Positions 52,401 through 61,400 of a stretch of 64,000 nucleotides of DNA are shown here, in pieces. A model generated the notes under the pieces. It saw nothing but the letters and a program-made list of their open reading frames with translations, had not been told where the DNA came from and ran no database searches. The translations under genes and the position numbers were made by a program. The DNA comes from Chionis minor (lineage: Eukaryota > Chordata > Aves > Charadriiformes > Chionididae). Positions within the stretch are counted from its first letter, which is position 1. The number at the start of each line of letters is the position of its first letter. The DNA is taken from assembly GCA_013398295.1 (NCBI GenBank), contig VZSF01007297.1, forward strand, positions 397,226-461,225. Reading direction: 5' to 3'.

Positions 52401-55067
52401 TTTTTCCCAATAATCACGCTAATAATTTCTAGAGGGTTTTGAGGGATTTTTTGGTGGGTTTTTTTGGTTTTTGTTTTCATGAAGAACATAGAGAATGTTT
52501 TCAACAGAAGACAAGACTTTGCATAATGCTCCTCTGTGCTCACAGTCTTTTTCTTCATCACAGCAGGATGGCAATACCTACATAAAAGCTCAAATAAATG
52601 CGCAAGTACAGGCAAAAGCCCAGAGTTCGGGACTTTTTCAGTTGCCCTTCCCCAGTCCTGCACAAGTAATGAGATTTGCCAGTAAAATGTTTAACTGATG
52701 AAACAGAAACAGAGGAACTCAAAGGAAACTCCCTCTTTCAGTTATCAAATCTACTCCCTGCTGTAACTGGCTGTGCACCGTCCCCTGCAGAGCACATAAC
52801 CCCTTCTATAATGTTCTCGAGCTATCAGGAAAGCAGCCAGGTTTCTGCTCCCCGAGTCGTGCCAGAAAGCTCCTTCGTATGTGCTGTCCCCCTTAAACAA
52901 TCGTGCCTACATGAAGTTTCTTGGCATACAGTCTGATAAGGGAAAAAAAACCCCACCAGATCCAACTCAAGCTACATCAGAAATGCACACCAGATGTGAC
53001 TTGTAACTAGATAAAAGGGAATACAGTGCAAAGCCAAGCAGATATTAGGGAGAAAAATTTGATTCACACTGTTCTTCAAACACACAAACAGACCCGCCCA
53101 CCTCCTTTTTACTCTAACCAACTTTAGTACAAGTATGCAGACTCCTTAACAACAGATAATGCAAACAAAGGTACAAAGTGGCAAAACCTTTTTTTTTTTA
53201 ATTCATTCCTGCAAAACAGACATAGCGCAATCCAGATGAGCTACTGCTAGGGTTTCCCTTTACCTGGCTTCAAACCTGACAGGAGTTTGCTGATGCCAAT
53301 TCAACTGTCACACATCAAATGGCAAAAAAATAAGAATTACAATAGAGATGGTTTTTGAGTAATTAAGTCCAGATGTATTATTTATCAGGCAGGTACATCC
53401 TAGATGGATTTACCTATATGGAGAAAACTTTATCTTCTACTACTGATATGCATGTAAATGTGCTTTTCGTAAATACGCATCTATAGCAATGTTTCATTTT
53501 TCAGTCTAAGTCAAATTTCCATCCTCACATGTAGATTACTATTAAGCACAGATGTGGAGTGAACTTTATTGCATTTATATCCGTCACCTGTTTTATCTCC
53601 TCCGCTGATTTTTCCTTCACCATCTCCACGTTAAGAATTGAATCAAGCGTCTGCAAGAGAAAGCATAAGGAATCTGGCATGGTGACAGTTCTCCGATTCA
53701 AGCGAGAATCCAGAATGAATGGATGTAATTACAGAGAACGGAATCAAGCTGGAGGAACTTAATTCAATTTGCAATGTGACTCAGTCCTCTGAATTGCCAC
53801 AGAAACTAGTAAATCATAAGCAGTAGCACACTGAGAAGTGGATTCACACACTGAGGCAGAATAGAAGAGATTCTGTCAGGACACAGAACATACTTCACTC
53901 CTGTTGTGTAGACCTCTACTGAAGCTGCAAGAGGAGCTGCAGCCTTTCCCCTTCGGCCATCTCAGACACAGGCTGCGTTGGCAGATTTGCACATCAAGTT
54001 TGCCAAAATACAAGAATGCAAAAGCATAAAACCACTCTCTCGTCCCTCTGCTGGCTGATCCTTGGAAACGCTCTAAAGACAGCTTAACCCTTTCCATTTA
54101 TTACTGTCGGCATTCAGTACAGATCCCCTAATAGCCGGAACTTCCAGGGTGTCGAGAGAAGGGACCAAATAATGAAAGAACAGATTGCCAAGAGTTTTAA
54201 GACTTGAAAGTAATCCCAATAGTAAACGAGTACCTTATACTCAAGTGCAGCATAAAGAACGTTAGTTTTATCTCAAGAAGCTCTTGGCTGAAGCACTGAT
54301 GGCAGCAATGCAAGTTAATCTATATCCTTGATTTCCCAGCACGTCCTTCTCCTAACACTTAAGTTCATTTCCCTTACCTTATCTTTTGTGAAACCTCCCT
54401 TTGATGTCTTTTTGCCCAAGCCTTCTGCCTAGAAGAAAACATTTGTTTTTAGTTTTTATAGCTGATGCTTTATTACTACTTATTTCCGTTCCCTGCCACA
54501 CATAACATGCCTGCTGACAAGACATCCTGAGTATGAACTCAAATTTAATATACTTACAGATGCATTTTATTAAAATAAAATATTGATTAGGAGAGTAAGA
54601 TGATGAGTAACTTAATGCGAATTATGAATTTCAAGATCAGAAATGATTAAAGCAAACTATTATGTGTTTTGGATCCAATATTACTGAACAGCTTTCTTTC
54701 ATTCACTACAAAATGATAAGTGCAAGACCACGTCACTCCATCTGGCCAAACAAACTTGCAACTAATTAAATGTTTAAATAAAGCCTAAAATACAGCAAAG
54801 TAACACAGTGGAATAAAGAATAACACTTTCAGCCACCAGAGAGTGAAATTCTAGGGCTCCTTACTACCAGGGATGCTGTACGTTTGTAGCATTATGCTGA
54901 TGCTATATAAATGATATTACAGCTTTAACACGTTAACTACAAAGAAAACCGGCCTTGCCTTTTCCTCCATACATTTGACAAATTCTCCTTGCTTGGAATA
55001 TCCCACGGGCTGTTTTTTCACTTCATTTCTTTTTTCCATACGGGATTCAAACACATCTGGACTGGAT
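46265..55067 (-). CDS. ATPAF1: ATPAF1, F1-ATPase assembly factor 1 (exons 2-9; exon 1 mostly in gap)
   Basis: Eight coding exons on the minus strand: 55067-54959, 54428-54378, 53650-53588, 52121-52071, 50274-50227, 48158-48063, 47500-47393 and 46459-46265. Together they encode 239 residues plus stop and match ATPAF1 throughout, e.g. [41 protein letters not shown] and [22 protein letters not shown]1 (yeast Atp11 family) acts in the mitochondrial matrix, where it binds the F1 beta subunit and aids assembly of the ATP synthase catalytic head. The N-terminal targeting peptide and the start codon belong to exon 1, which falls in the gap at 55378-55464. All introns after exon 2 are phase 0. Intron 2 uses a GC donor. 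The C-terminal tail ([11 protein letters not shown]) differs from the human tail, as is usual at this end. No disabling change seen. Confidence 0.96.
47393..47500 (-). CDS. ATPAF1: ATPAF1 exon 8
   Basis: 36 codons, [20 protein letters not shown] to DSKFL. Acceptor CTCCTTCAG, donor TTG followed by GTAAGAG. Phase 0 on both sides. Confidence 0.96.
48063..48158 (-). CDS. ATPAF1: ATPAF1 exon 7
   Basis: 32 codons, [20 protein letters not shown] to TSLINIQ, the most conserved core of the Atp11 domain. Acceptor CTCTCTGCAG, donor CAG followed by GTGAGTGG. Confidence 0.96.
50227..50274 (-). CDS. ATPAF1: ATPAF1 exon 6
   Basis: Sixteen codons, [16 protein letters not shown]. The acceptor is CATTCCCCAAAG and the donor TCG followed by GTACGTATG. 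It joins exons 5 and 7 in phase 0 and matches the human AEKFDLIW segment, so it is secure despite its small size. Confidence 0.93.
52071..52121 (-). CDS. ATPAF1: ATPAF1 exon 5
   Basis: Seventeen codons, [17 protein letters not shown]. Acceptor TTCCTACAG, donor CCT followed by GTAAGTAG. Phase 0 on both sides. Confidence 0.95.
53588..53650 (-). CDS. ATPAF1: ATPAF1 exon 4
   Basis: Twenty-one codons, [20 protein letters not shown] plus Gln. Acceptor TCTCTTGCAG, donor CAG followed by GTGACGG. Phase 0. Confidence 0.95.
54378..54428 (-). CDS. ATPAF1: ATPAF1 exon 3
   Basis: Seventeen codons, [17 protein letters not shown]. Acceptor TTTTCTTCTAG, donor AAG followed by GTAAGGG. It continues directly from MEEK of exon 2 in phase 0, which fixes the unusual GC donor there. 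Confidence 0.93.
54959..55067 (-). CDS. ATPAF1: ATPAF1 exon 2
   Basis: 109 bases: one base finishing a split codon, then 36 codons from [20 protein letters not shown] to KCMEEK. The acceptor is TTTTCTGATTCAG. The donor is AAG followed by GCAAGGCC, a GC donor with the expected strong flanking match. It has the family motif FESR...[13 protein letters not shown]. Confidence 0.94.
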
Positions 55068-55152
55068 CTGAATCAGAAAAGGGACGATTAAGAGCACTGG
55101 GCGATTAACATCGTTCAGCCTTTTAAAACGTTTACTGTGGTTCCGATCCACG

Positions 55153-55234
55153 TTCTTAACTTAAAATTTTAACTTCCTGCTGGTAAAATTATCTTCTTAA
55201 CTTAAAATTTTAACTTCTTGCTGGCAAAACTATC
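55153..55234. repeat. 41-base tandem duplication in ATPAF1 intron 1
   Basis: Two adjacent 41-base units (55153-55193 and 55194-55234) starting TTCTTAACTTAAAATTTTAA. They differ at only a few positions (for example CCTGCTGGT against CTTGCTGGC). Confidence 0.92.
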
Positions 55235-55365
55235 TCTTCTCAAGGAGAGACGGTTAGGAAGACGACCCTGTCATGGGAATTAGTAGAAATGTTAACCGAG
55301 TATCATGGCTGCGTTTGGCCTAAAGGCATTAATTTTTTTCCTGAGGGCACAAAGCTAAAAATTAC

Positions 55366-55377
55366 CTTCCCCCCCCC
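55366..55377 (-). CDS. ATPAF1: Possible 3' tip of ATPAF1 exon 1, cut by the gap
   Basis: Minus strand next to the gap reads a G-run, then AAG followed by GTAATTTTTAG, a fair donor. Ending an exon here leaves AG, which with the first base of exon 2 makes AGA (Arg); human ATPAF1 has Arg before the corresponding Ser. Intron 1 would then be 298 bases. The G-run beside the gap may itself be unreliable. No start codon or targeting peptide can be read. Confidence 0.35.
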
Positions 55378-55464
55378 NNNNNNNNNNNNNNNNNNNNNNN
55401 NNNNNNNNNNNNNNNNNNNNNNNNNNNNNNNNNNNNNNNNNNNNNNNNNNNNNNNNNNNNNNNN
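55378..55464. other. Assembly gap (87 N)
   Basis: Unknown bases flanked by a run of nine C on the left and CCG-rich DNA on the right. The true length need not be 87. It probably hides most of ATPAF1 exon 1, including its start codon. Confidence 0.99.
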
Positions 55465-55700
55465 GCCCCGCTCCCTCCGCCGCCGCCGCGCTCCGCCTCG
55501 CCCCGCCGTTCCCCCGCCCCCGGAATTAAACGGTCGGAGTCGCAGGCTCGAAACGGAACTTTTATTGAGAGAAATGGAAAGTCGCGTCACAGGGTGAACG
55601 AGGCGCGGAGTGCCGTGGCGCCGACCCCCGGGCAGGGCGATGCCAGCGCGGCGCTCCTCGTACAGGCCCGGAACCAGACACACGGTGCTCCCTACAGGGG
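55465..55700 (-). promoter_or_regulatory. ATPAF1: CpG-rich region, probable ATPAF1 promoter
   Basis: Dense CpG with CCG repeats and GC boxes (CCCCGCCC), lying immediately upstream of the presumed ATPAF1 first exon on the minus strand. No TATA box is evident. A GTCGCGTCACA element near 55577 resembles a CRE/ATF half-site. The start site cannot be placed because of the gap. Confidence 0.55.
55561..55566 (-). terminator. Isolated AATAAA in the CpG-rich region
   Basis: The minus strand reads TCTCAATAAAAGTTCC. A poly(A) signal here would be either a distal EFCAB14 site or the end of an unannotated transcript. No GU-rich element follows closely, so use is doubtful. Confidence 0.25.
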
Positions 55701-56060
55701 AGTCACCCCCAAAAACCCACAAATACAGCCCAAAAGTGAAGCCAAGAATCACAGCAAGCCTCAGCTCCAGCCCCAGCCACCGCCCACACGCCCCTCGGCC
55801 TGGCGGAGAGCGGATCCGGACAAGGGCATTTGCGAGGGTCATGGCGTCGTGCCCTCTCCCGCCCGCAGGGGGAACAGGAGATGGCGGGAAGAAGCCAGCC
55901 CGCGCCCAGCCTTGGAAAAGCCAAAAAAAAAAAAAAAATTGCGGCCTTGGAAAGCGTGCGGGATGGAGACGGGCAGCGAAGTGGGACGCTTGCAGGGCAG
56001 GAACCACCTTCCCAACCTGCAGCACACCACGACCAAACTGAACAACAGCGACCCACTGCA
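55701..56060. other. GC-rich spacer between EFCAB14 and ATPAF1
   Basis: It holds an A15 tract (about 55923-55938) and overlapping open frames on both strands. A minus-strand ATG near 55843 opens a frame containing a hydrophobic segment (LRLAVILGFTFGLYLWVFGG). No known gene is recognised. I see no counterpart of human TEX38, which lies between these two genes in man. Confidence 0.4.
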
Positions 56061-56080
56061 CGGGGAGGAACGAGGGGATT

Positions 56081-56086
56081 TTTATT
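56081..56086 (-). terminator. EFCAB14: Poly(A) signal AATAAA of EFCAB14
   Basis: The minus strand reads TTTTAATAAAAATCC, followed 25-60 bases later by a strongly GU-rich stretch (GTCGCTGTTGTTCAGTTTGG, then GTGGTGTG). Signal plus downstream element makes this a good cleavage site near 56060. Confidence 0.7.
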
Positions 56087-56474
56087 AAAATGGAGAGCAA
56101 CAACAGTCCACCCTACAGCAGCAGCGACTACAGCAATTAGCGATCCGCTACGCTCCTGGCATGCAAACGAAGCGGCACCACTGGGTAGCTGTATCGTGGT
56201 GCCAATTAGCGAGCTGGGCTCCTTGGCGTATGCTGTCCCTAGCCCACAGTTTTCACTATTGCTGTTGAAGAGCCCTCAAAACGTCAAGCAGATCACGACA
56301 AAACAAAACATTAATAGATCCACGCGGCAATACAATCATCCCTTAAATTTTAAGGTAAGTTAAAACTCCGTACAAATCAAACTTCCAAAAATATTTTGCA
56401 AACTCTGGCATATGGCTATGATACAGTATGTACAAATAAAATACCAGAATGGTTACATCTTATTGCTAGTTTGG

Positions 56475-56478
<4 letters not shown>

Positions 56479-56505
<27 letters not shown>
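56479..56505. repeat. TTA trinucleotide microsatellite
   Basis: Eight or more TTA units on the plus strand, within the EFCAB14 3' UTR. Confidence 0.93.
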
Positions 56506-58254
56506 TGGTTAAGGAATTACACGGTAGTGTATAAAAGGGTGTGGGAAGTGGCAAGAAGCAAGTGTTGGCTTCTTGTCCTCTCAAAAGCCAAGGTTGGTTG
56601 ATTAGGTTTTGTTTAAATACTGTATTTTCAAATGTCACAAAAAGCATCACCATAGTGGGTCACGTCTGCATTACCCAGACAGGATAGAAGAGCAACAGTG
56701 AAAGACGCCTAGGCAATGGGTAACAGGGTTCCATTTCGTACACTCCTTCACTGATTTGTACTTCCAGAATACAATTATTCATAAAACTGTAAGCATCTGA
56801 AGTTTTATATAAAAGTCAACAATTATGAACCAACTTCCACATAAACTGATGTTTTGGCAGGGCGGGCAACTTCAATTCACTAATCTTGCAAGAAACTCCC
56901 AACAAGATCAGCGATATTTGTGAGCAAAATCACCCAATTTGGCCCTGATCTAGCCTGCAAAAGTAATTTTCTATGTTCCAGAACGTTATAAAGATGCTCT
57001 GTGTTTAGATCCACTAGCATAAACAAACCCTTAAGTTCCTGCACAGTAAGGAAACCTCACTTGCAAAGCATGCATCAGTAGAGACCGCTGATGTGACTGC
57101 ATGCTCTATTCTGGTTTTTATATCCTTCTGTTAGCAAGGACACAAAAGACTAAGGTACCAAGAAGCCACTGCGTTCACGTTAGGAAACGGCCCACAAGGC
57201 GACTCTGGGCTTACCGACCTGCTCACACTCCTCCTGACCAGGAGCTCTCCTCGGGGCACTTTGTCACCAACCCCAACAACAGCGGATGGAAGAAACCAGC
57301 AGGACCATCAATCCCATTCAGAAGATCTCCAGTGACCCGCCAGCGAGACCCTCGGCACACGGCTGCTCATGCCCAAGGCGTGAGCTATTCCAGTGCTACT
57401 CCACAGGCTGCACTGTAGACTCTTACCTCTAAAGCATCTGTTAAAGCTATTCAATACTTTTTATGTTTTTAAGAACAGATAGGCTTATCTCACAAAACGT
57501 AACCTGGACGCAATACAGCAAAGCTAAGAGAATGCTGAAGTGAAAACCCAAGCGCTTGGCAGGCAATTACTCCTGTAGGCTCATGGTATAAAAACTTTCA
57601 ACTCTTCCCCTTCAAAATAAGTCCTGCTATAGGTGGGCATGATTTACCACTCCTGCTTTCCTCTGAGTCCAAATTCACTCCTCGTTATGCTTAGTCAAAA
57701 TTAGAAATTTACCTGAAGCTCTTAACCACCCCTTTTCGGCTCAGGCTCTCATTATAAACACCTTACTACCAACACTGCCCCTGACACAAACTTCCCCTTA
57801 AATAGGTGTAATTTACTCTTATCTCAAATATTTACAAGCAGAAGAAGCCCATCTTTACAAGACAGATTTCTTTCTGCTCTACATAAAGTGCAGCTCTCTA
57901 ATTTAAGGCAAATTTCAGTGAAATATAAAACCATAGTTTTATTTTAGTATGTACACTTTTTTTTTTAAATTAAAAACCAAAACTCCCTTGAAAAGGAAAG
58001 ATTGAAGAAAATGTTTCAAAGTTTGGGAATTTTCTGGATTTTAACACAGTCCCAATATTATGTCCTATCGACATATAAATTTGTAAATTGTTTTTTTCAA
58101 TAAATGCAAACGAAAAAAGAAGTGGCAATGTGTACAGTAATTTAGCTCCAAAGATCAGTAAAATACTGGGAAAGTGCAGATGTAGTTTTTCATGTCCTGT
58201 AGTTTCCTTTAGCTACAGTAGCATCCACCAGTATCACATTTCTAAATATATATC

Positions 58255-58430
58255 CTATACACCTAAAGCTAATCTCAGTTCTTGTAATGAGTATTTCTCA
58301 TCTCCATCTGCGTCAAATTTCTTAAAGTTCTGTGACTCTTGGGCTGTAGAGCCAAGCAGCTTTTGAAGATCTTCATATGACAGTTTTCCATCGGCATCTT
58401 CAGTTGCTTTTTCAAACAAATTCTGAAGAT
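58255..58430 (-). CDS. EFCAB14: EFCAB14 terminal coding exon with EF-hand pair
   Basis: Completes an Asp codon, then encodes LQNLFEKATEDADGKLSYED, a helix, and FDADGDEKYSLQELRLALGV, then TAG at 58257-58255. The acceptor is TGTTCTCTTTGCAG. Both EF-hand loops are in this exon. Confidence 0.95.
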
Positions 58431-61400
58431 CTGCAAAGAGAACAAGAGTTTAAAAGCAGCTCCTTTAAGTACACAGGAATATCTTAGAAGATGCTCTTCC
58501 AGCTTTACTCCGCTATGCCTTACTACCTAGTAATTAAATAAATCATCGCCAAGTACGTAGTTTGCCTTCTGTGTTATTGGTATCGGTAACAGTTCAGGAG
58601 AAAAAAAAAAAAGGCATGAACATTTCTGGATTAAATTAGATTAAATCTGAAAAAAGTAATCCCTATTTCTGGCCACGACTAATAGCCCATTCTACAACCA
58701 CACACTGCATATAGATGCAGTTATCCTCCACAAAAGCCAGCTCTGAATGACGGTTGCTATACCAACAGCACAAATGATATAAAGGGTAAAGTGTCTATTC
58801 ATTTCCTTCTGCAAAGCGTTGCTCTTTCAGTAGCAGAAGAGACTGAACAGCAAGATCCAGAAACCATTCATTTGACCAGGCAGTGTTCCCTTAAAAAAAA
58901 CAAAATGAAGAAAAGAAAAAAAAACCCAAAACACACACACTCACACCTACTTCCTCTTCCTTCAGCACCTAATTCTGCCCTTGACTTCCCTCTCAACCTC
59001 TGTGGTATTCAAAACAATTACAATTCACACCCTGTTTAAATCCCAGTTTCTTTTCTTTTACATGCTAGTCTTTTAATTACTTCTTTAAAAAAAAAAAGTC
59101 CATAGTTCTCAAGCTTTTAAAATGACCTCACTTCTCCCAGAATGCCCAGACACATATCATAATTCCAGTTACACTTATTGTGTCCTAAATATTTACATGA
59201 ACTGTTCAGAAGAAGAAGAGGTCAGCCTCGAAAGGACATACCTTCGATGCTGGAAATTCCTGGTAAGGACAGATGTCTCAGCTGTCCGTTACTCTCTGTG
59301 TTGTCATCAGCTGACCTTGAAGCCAGCCTTGAAAGGTCTGTGGGCTTTGCTGTAGTACTCGGACTACTTTCAGCTGTTACAAAACAATTTCTGTTGGTCT
59401 TACTAATTCCACAGAATTGCAGTTAGCAGAAACAAAACAAATCCTCCCCCCCCGCCAATCACAGATGCTGTATGGGATAAGAATGCTGCAAAATCATTTC
59501 AGGATACAGCAGTGTTGTCCCCTTTTACAAATAACTAGAAGAAAAGAAGGAAGGAAACTTTTTTTTGGACAGTTATACAGCTTTAATCTTTCATGCTTCA
59601 GTAGGAGATGTGTATTTGTAAACCCCATACAATAAATGACTGAAAAGTGCTTTCTACTTCCCAGTCTTAAAGTGCTGAACAAACTTGATTAAGCTAATTA
59701 CATCTGCCCGCCTGGGTTGTTTTCACCTTGTCAATGTGGGTATCAAACTTCCCCAGCAGCAAGGTTTAAACTTCCAAGTTGCTGCTTAGCAAATTAACAA
59801 CAAGCACAGTTCTATTGTAATGAAATATTTAAAATCTTATCTCCAGCACTACCTGAATATATACAGCAGAAGTGCAGAACTGAGACAAGTCAGCAGAGAC
59901 GCAGACCTCTCCTCTATATTACACTTAGATTTTGAAAAAGCAAAAATAGCTGTTACTGGGTATAAATTTTTACAGGTCAATCACCGTATGCCTTCAAATA
60001 CAAGCTCACTGATGCACGGGAATCCTGCTATGCCCATGGAAGGTCACCTTCACGCTTCTGTAATCATATAGAGTTTTCTGGCTTAGGGCCATCAGTTTCC
60101 TGCCACTTTAACCAAAATAATCTTCACCAAAATCTTAAGGGACAGTCTAAATTATCCACCTTCATTAGTTATTCTTTAAATTACACAGGGAACCTTCGGG
60201 TTTACTATTACACGACATCCTTACCATTCTTTGATGCCTCCATGAGTCTGTCATTTTCTGGCTTGCCTGTGAGAGCACTGATCAGCTGAAGCTTCTCTCT
60301 TAGTTTTGATACCTGAGAATCTCTAGTTCCTGTTTCCTGCGTATGTAGGAAAAAAAAAAATAAATCTTAAAAAGCACCCCTTCAGTAGATGGAGAATATC
60401 AGGAAAAGAAGTAATTTAAAATATCTAAGTACTTTTGAGTGACTTGGAGGGTCTCCAAGCTAATCAAGTTTAAAATTATAAACAAAATTTTAAAAAAAAT
60501 TCTGTGGAAAGTTGTAAGGAATAAATTCACACAGTCTTCAAGAAAACAATAGAATCAGTACCTCAACCTGAAGAGTAGGCAACTATTCTGCAGACACCAA
60601 TTTCAAAAGAATCTAACATTTAATTTCCGTGTTTCTTATATAAGTGAGCAACACACTGAAAAACTGTAATATAAAACAGTCAAACACACTTGGAGCAAAC
60701 ATTTATACATTAATTGAATTGCATAATCATTTCAAATGTTTGCTTGCAGTCCTGCCTACCTTAGTGCAGGATTCACTATATCTCTGCCAAAGTAAAACCA
60801 CCACATTTATTAACCTGGAGCATCTTTGCTCTTTTTACGAGTAGGTTCCAAATGATAGGTTGAGTTCACATCAACCCAAGCCTAGAACTTCACAGTGGAG
60901 CCAGTTCACTCACCTGCCTTCTTTCCAGAAGATTGGAAACTAACCTCAGCAGCGCTGCCTCTTATCCCCAGCCCTCTGGCCGTTCAGTTAACCTGGTAAA
61001 TTCACCCACAGCCAGTCATCGGATCATTACTGAGAAGCAGCTTTCCTCAATTCCTAGGCTCCACTAGTGCAAAATTTCTCTAAGTCAACCTAAGAAAGTT
61101 TTTAAACCCGGATAAATGCTGTAACCCGGCTTATGGTGTGAACCCACAACAGTTGGGCCAGCTTGGCTGAGAGCACGGCAACGAGTACTCAAATGAGCTG
61201 GCTGCCGGAGACCCCTCTTCCACTGGAGCACGGTCTGAACCTCCCAAGATTCCTTCAGCTGCACGGAAGGATATTATACCAGCTCTGCTATGTTATCCCC
61301 TGTGCAGTCAGAACGGCAAGACTTTAATCTATTACAACTTTTCACATCCTAATCGACTTCCTGTCCCCAAAAGGGGGTGGATAAGCTTGCCTTCTACTCT

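Larger units (their letters stand above)
56061..58254 (-). other. EFCAB14: EFCAB14 3' untranslated region
   Basis: About 2.2 kb of AT-rich sequence following the EFCAB14 stop codon on the minus strand, ending just past an AATAAA at 56081-56086. It contains a TTA microsatellite. No coding exon lies within it. The length fits the long 3' UTR of this gene in mammals as I recall it. Confidence 0.65.

Noticed and set aside
55303..56103. 266-codon minus-strand frame through the gap
   Set aside because: It counts unknown bases as codons; the gap size is arbitrary, so the frame across it is meaningless.
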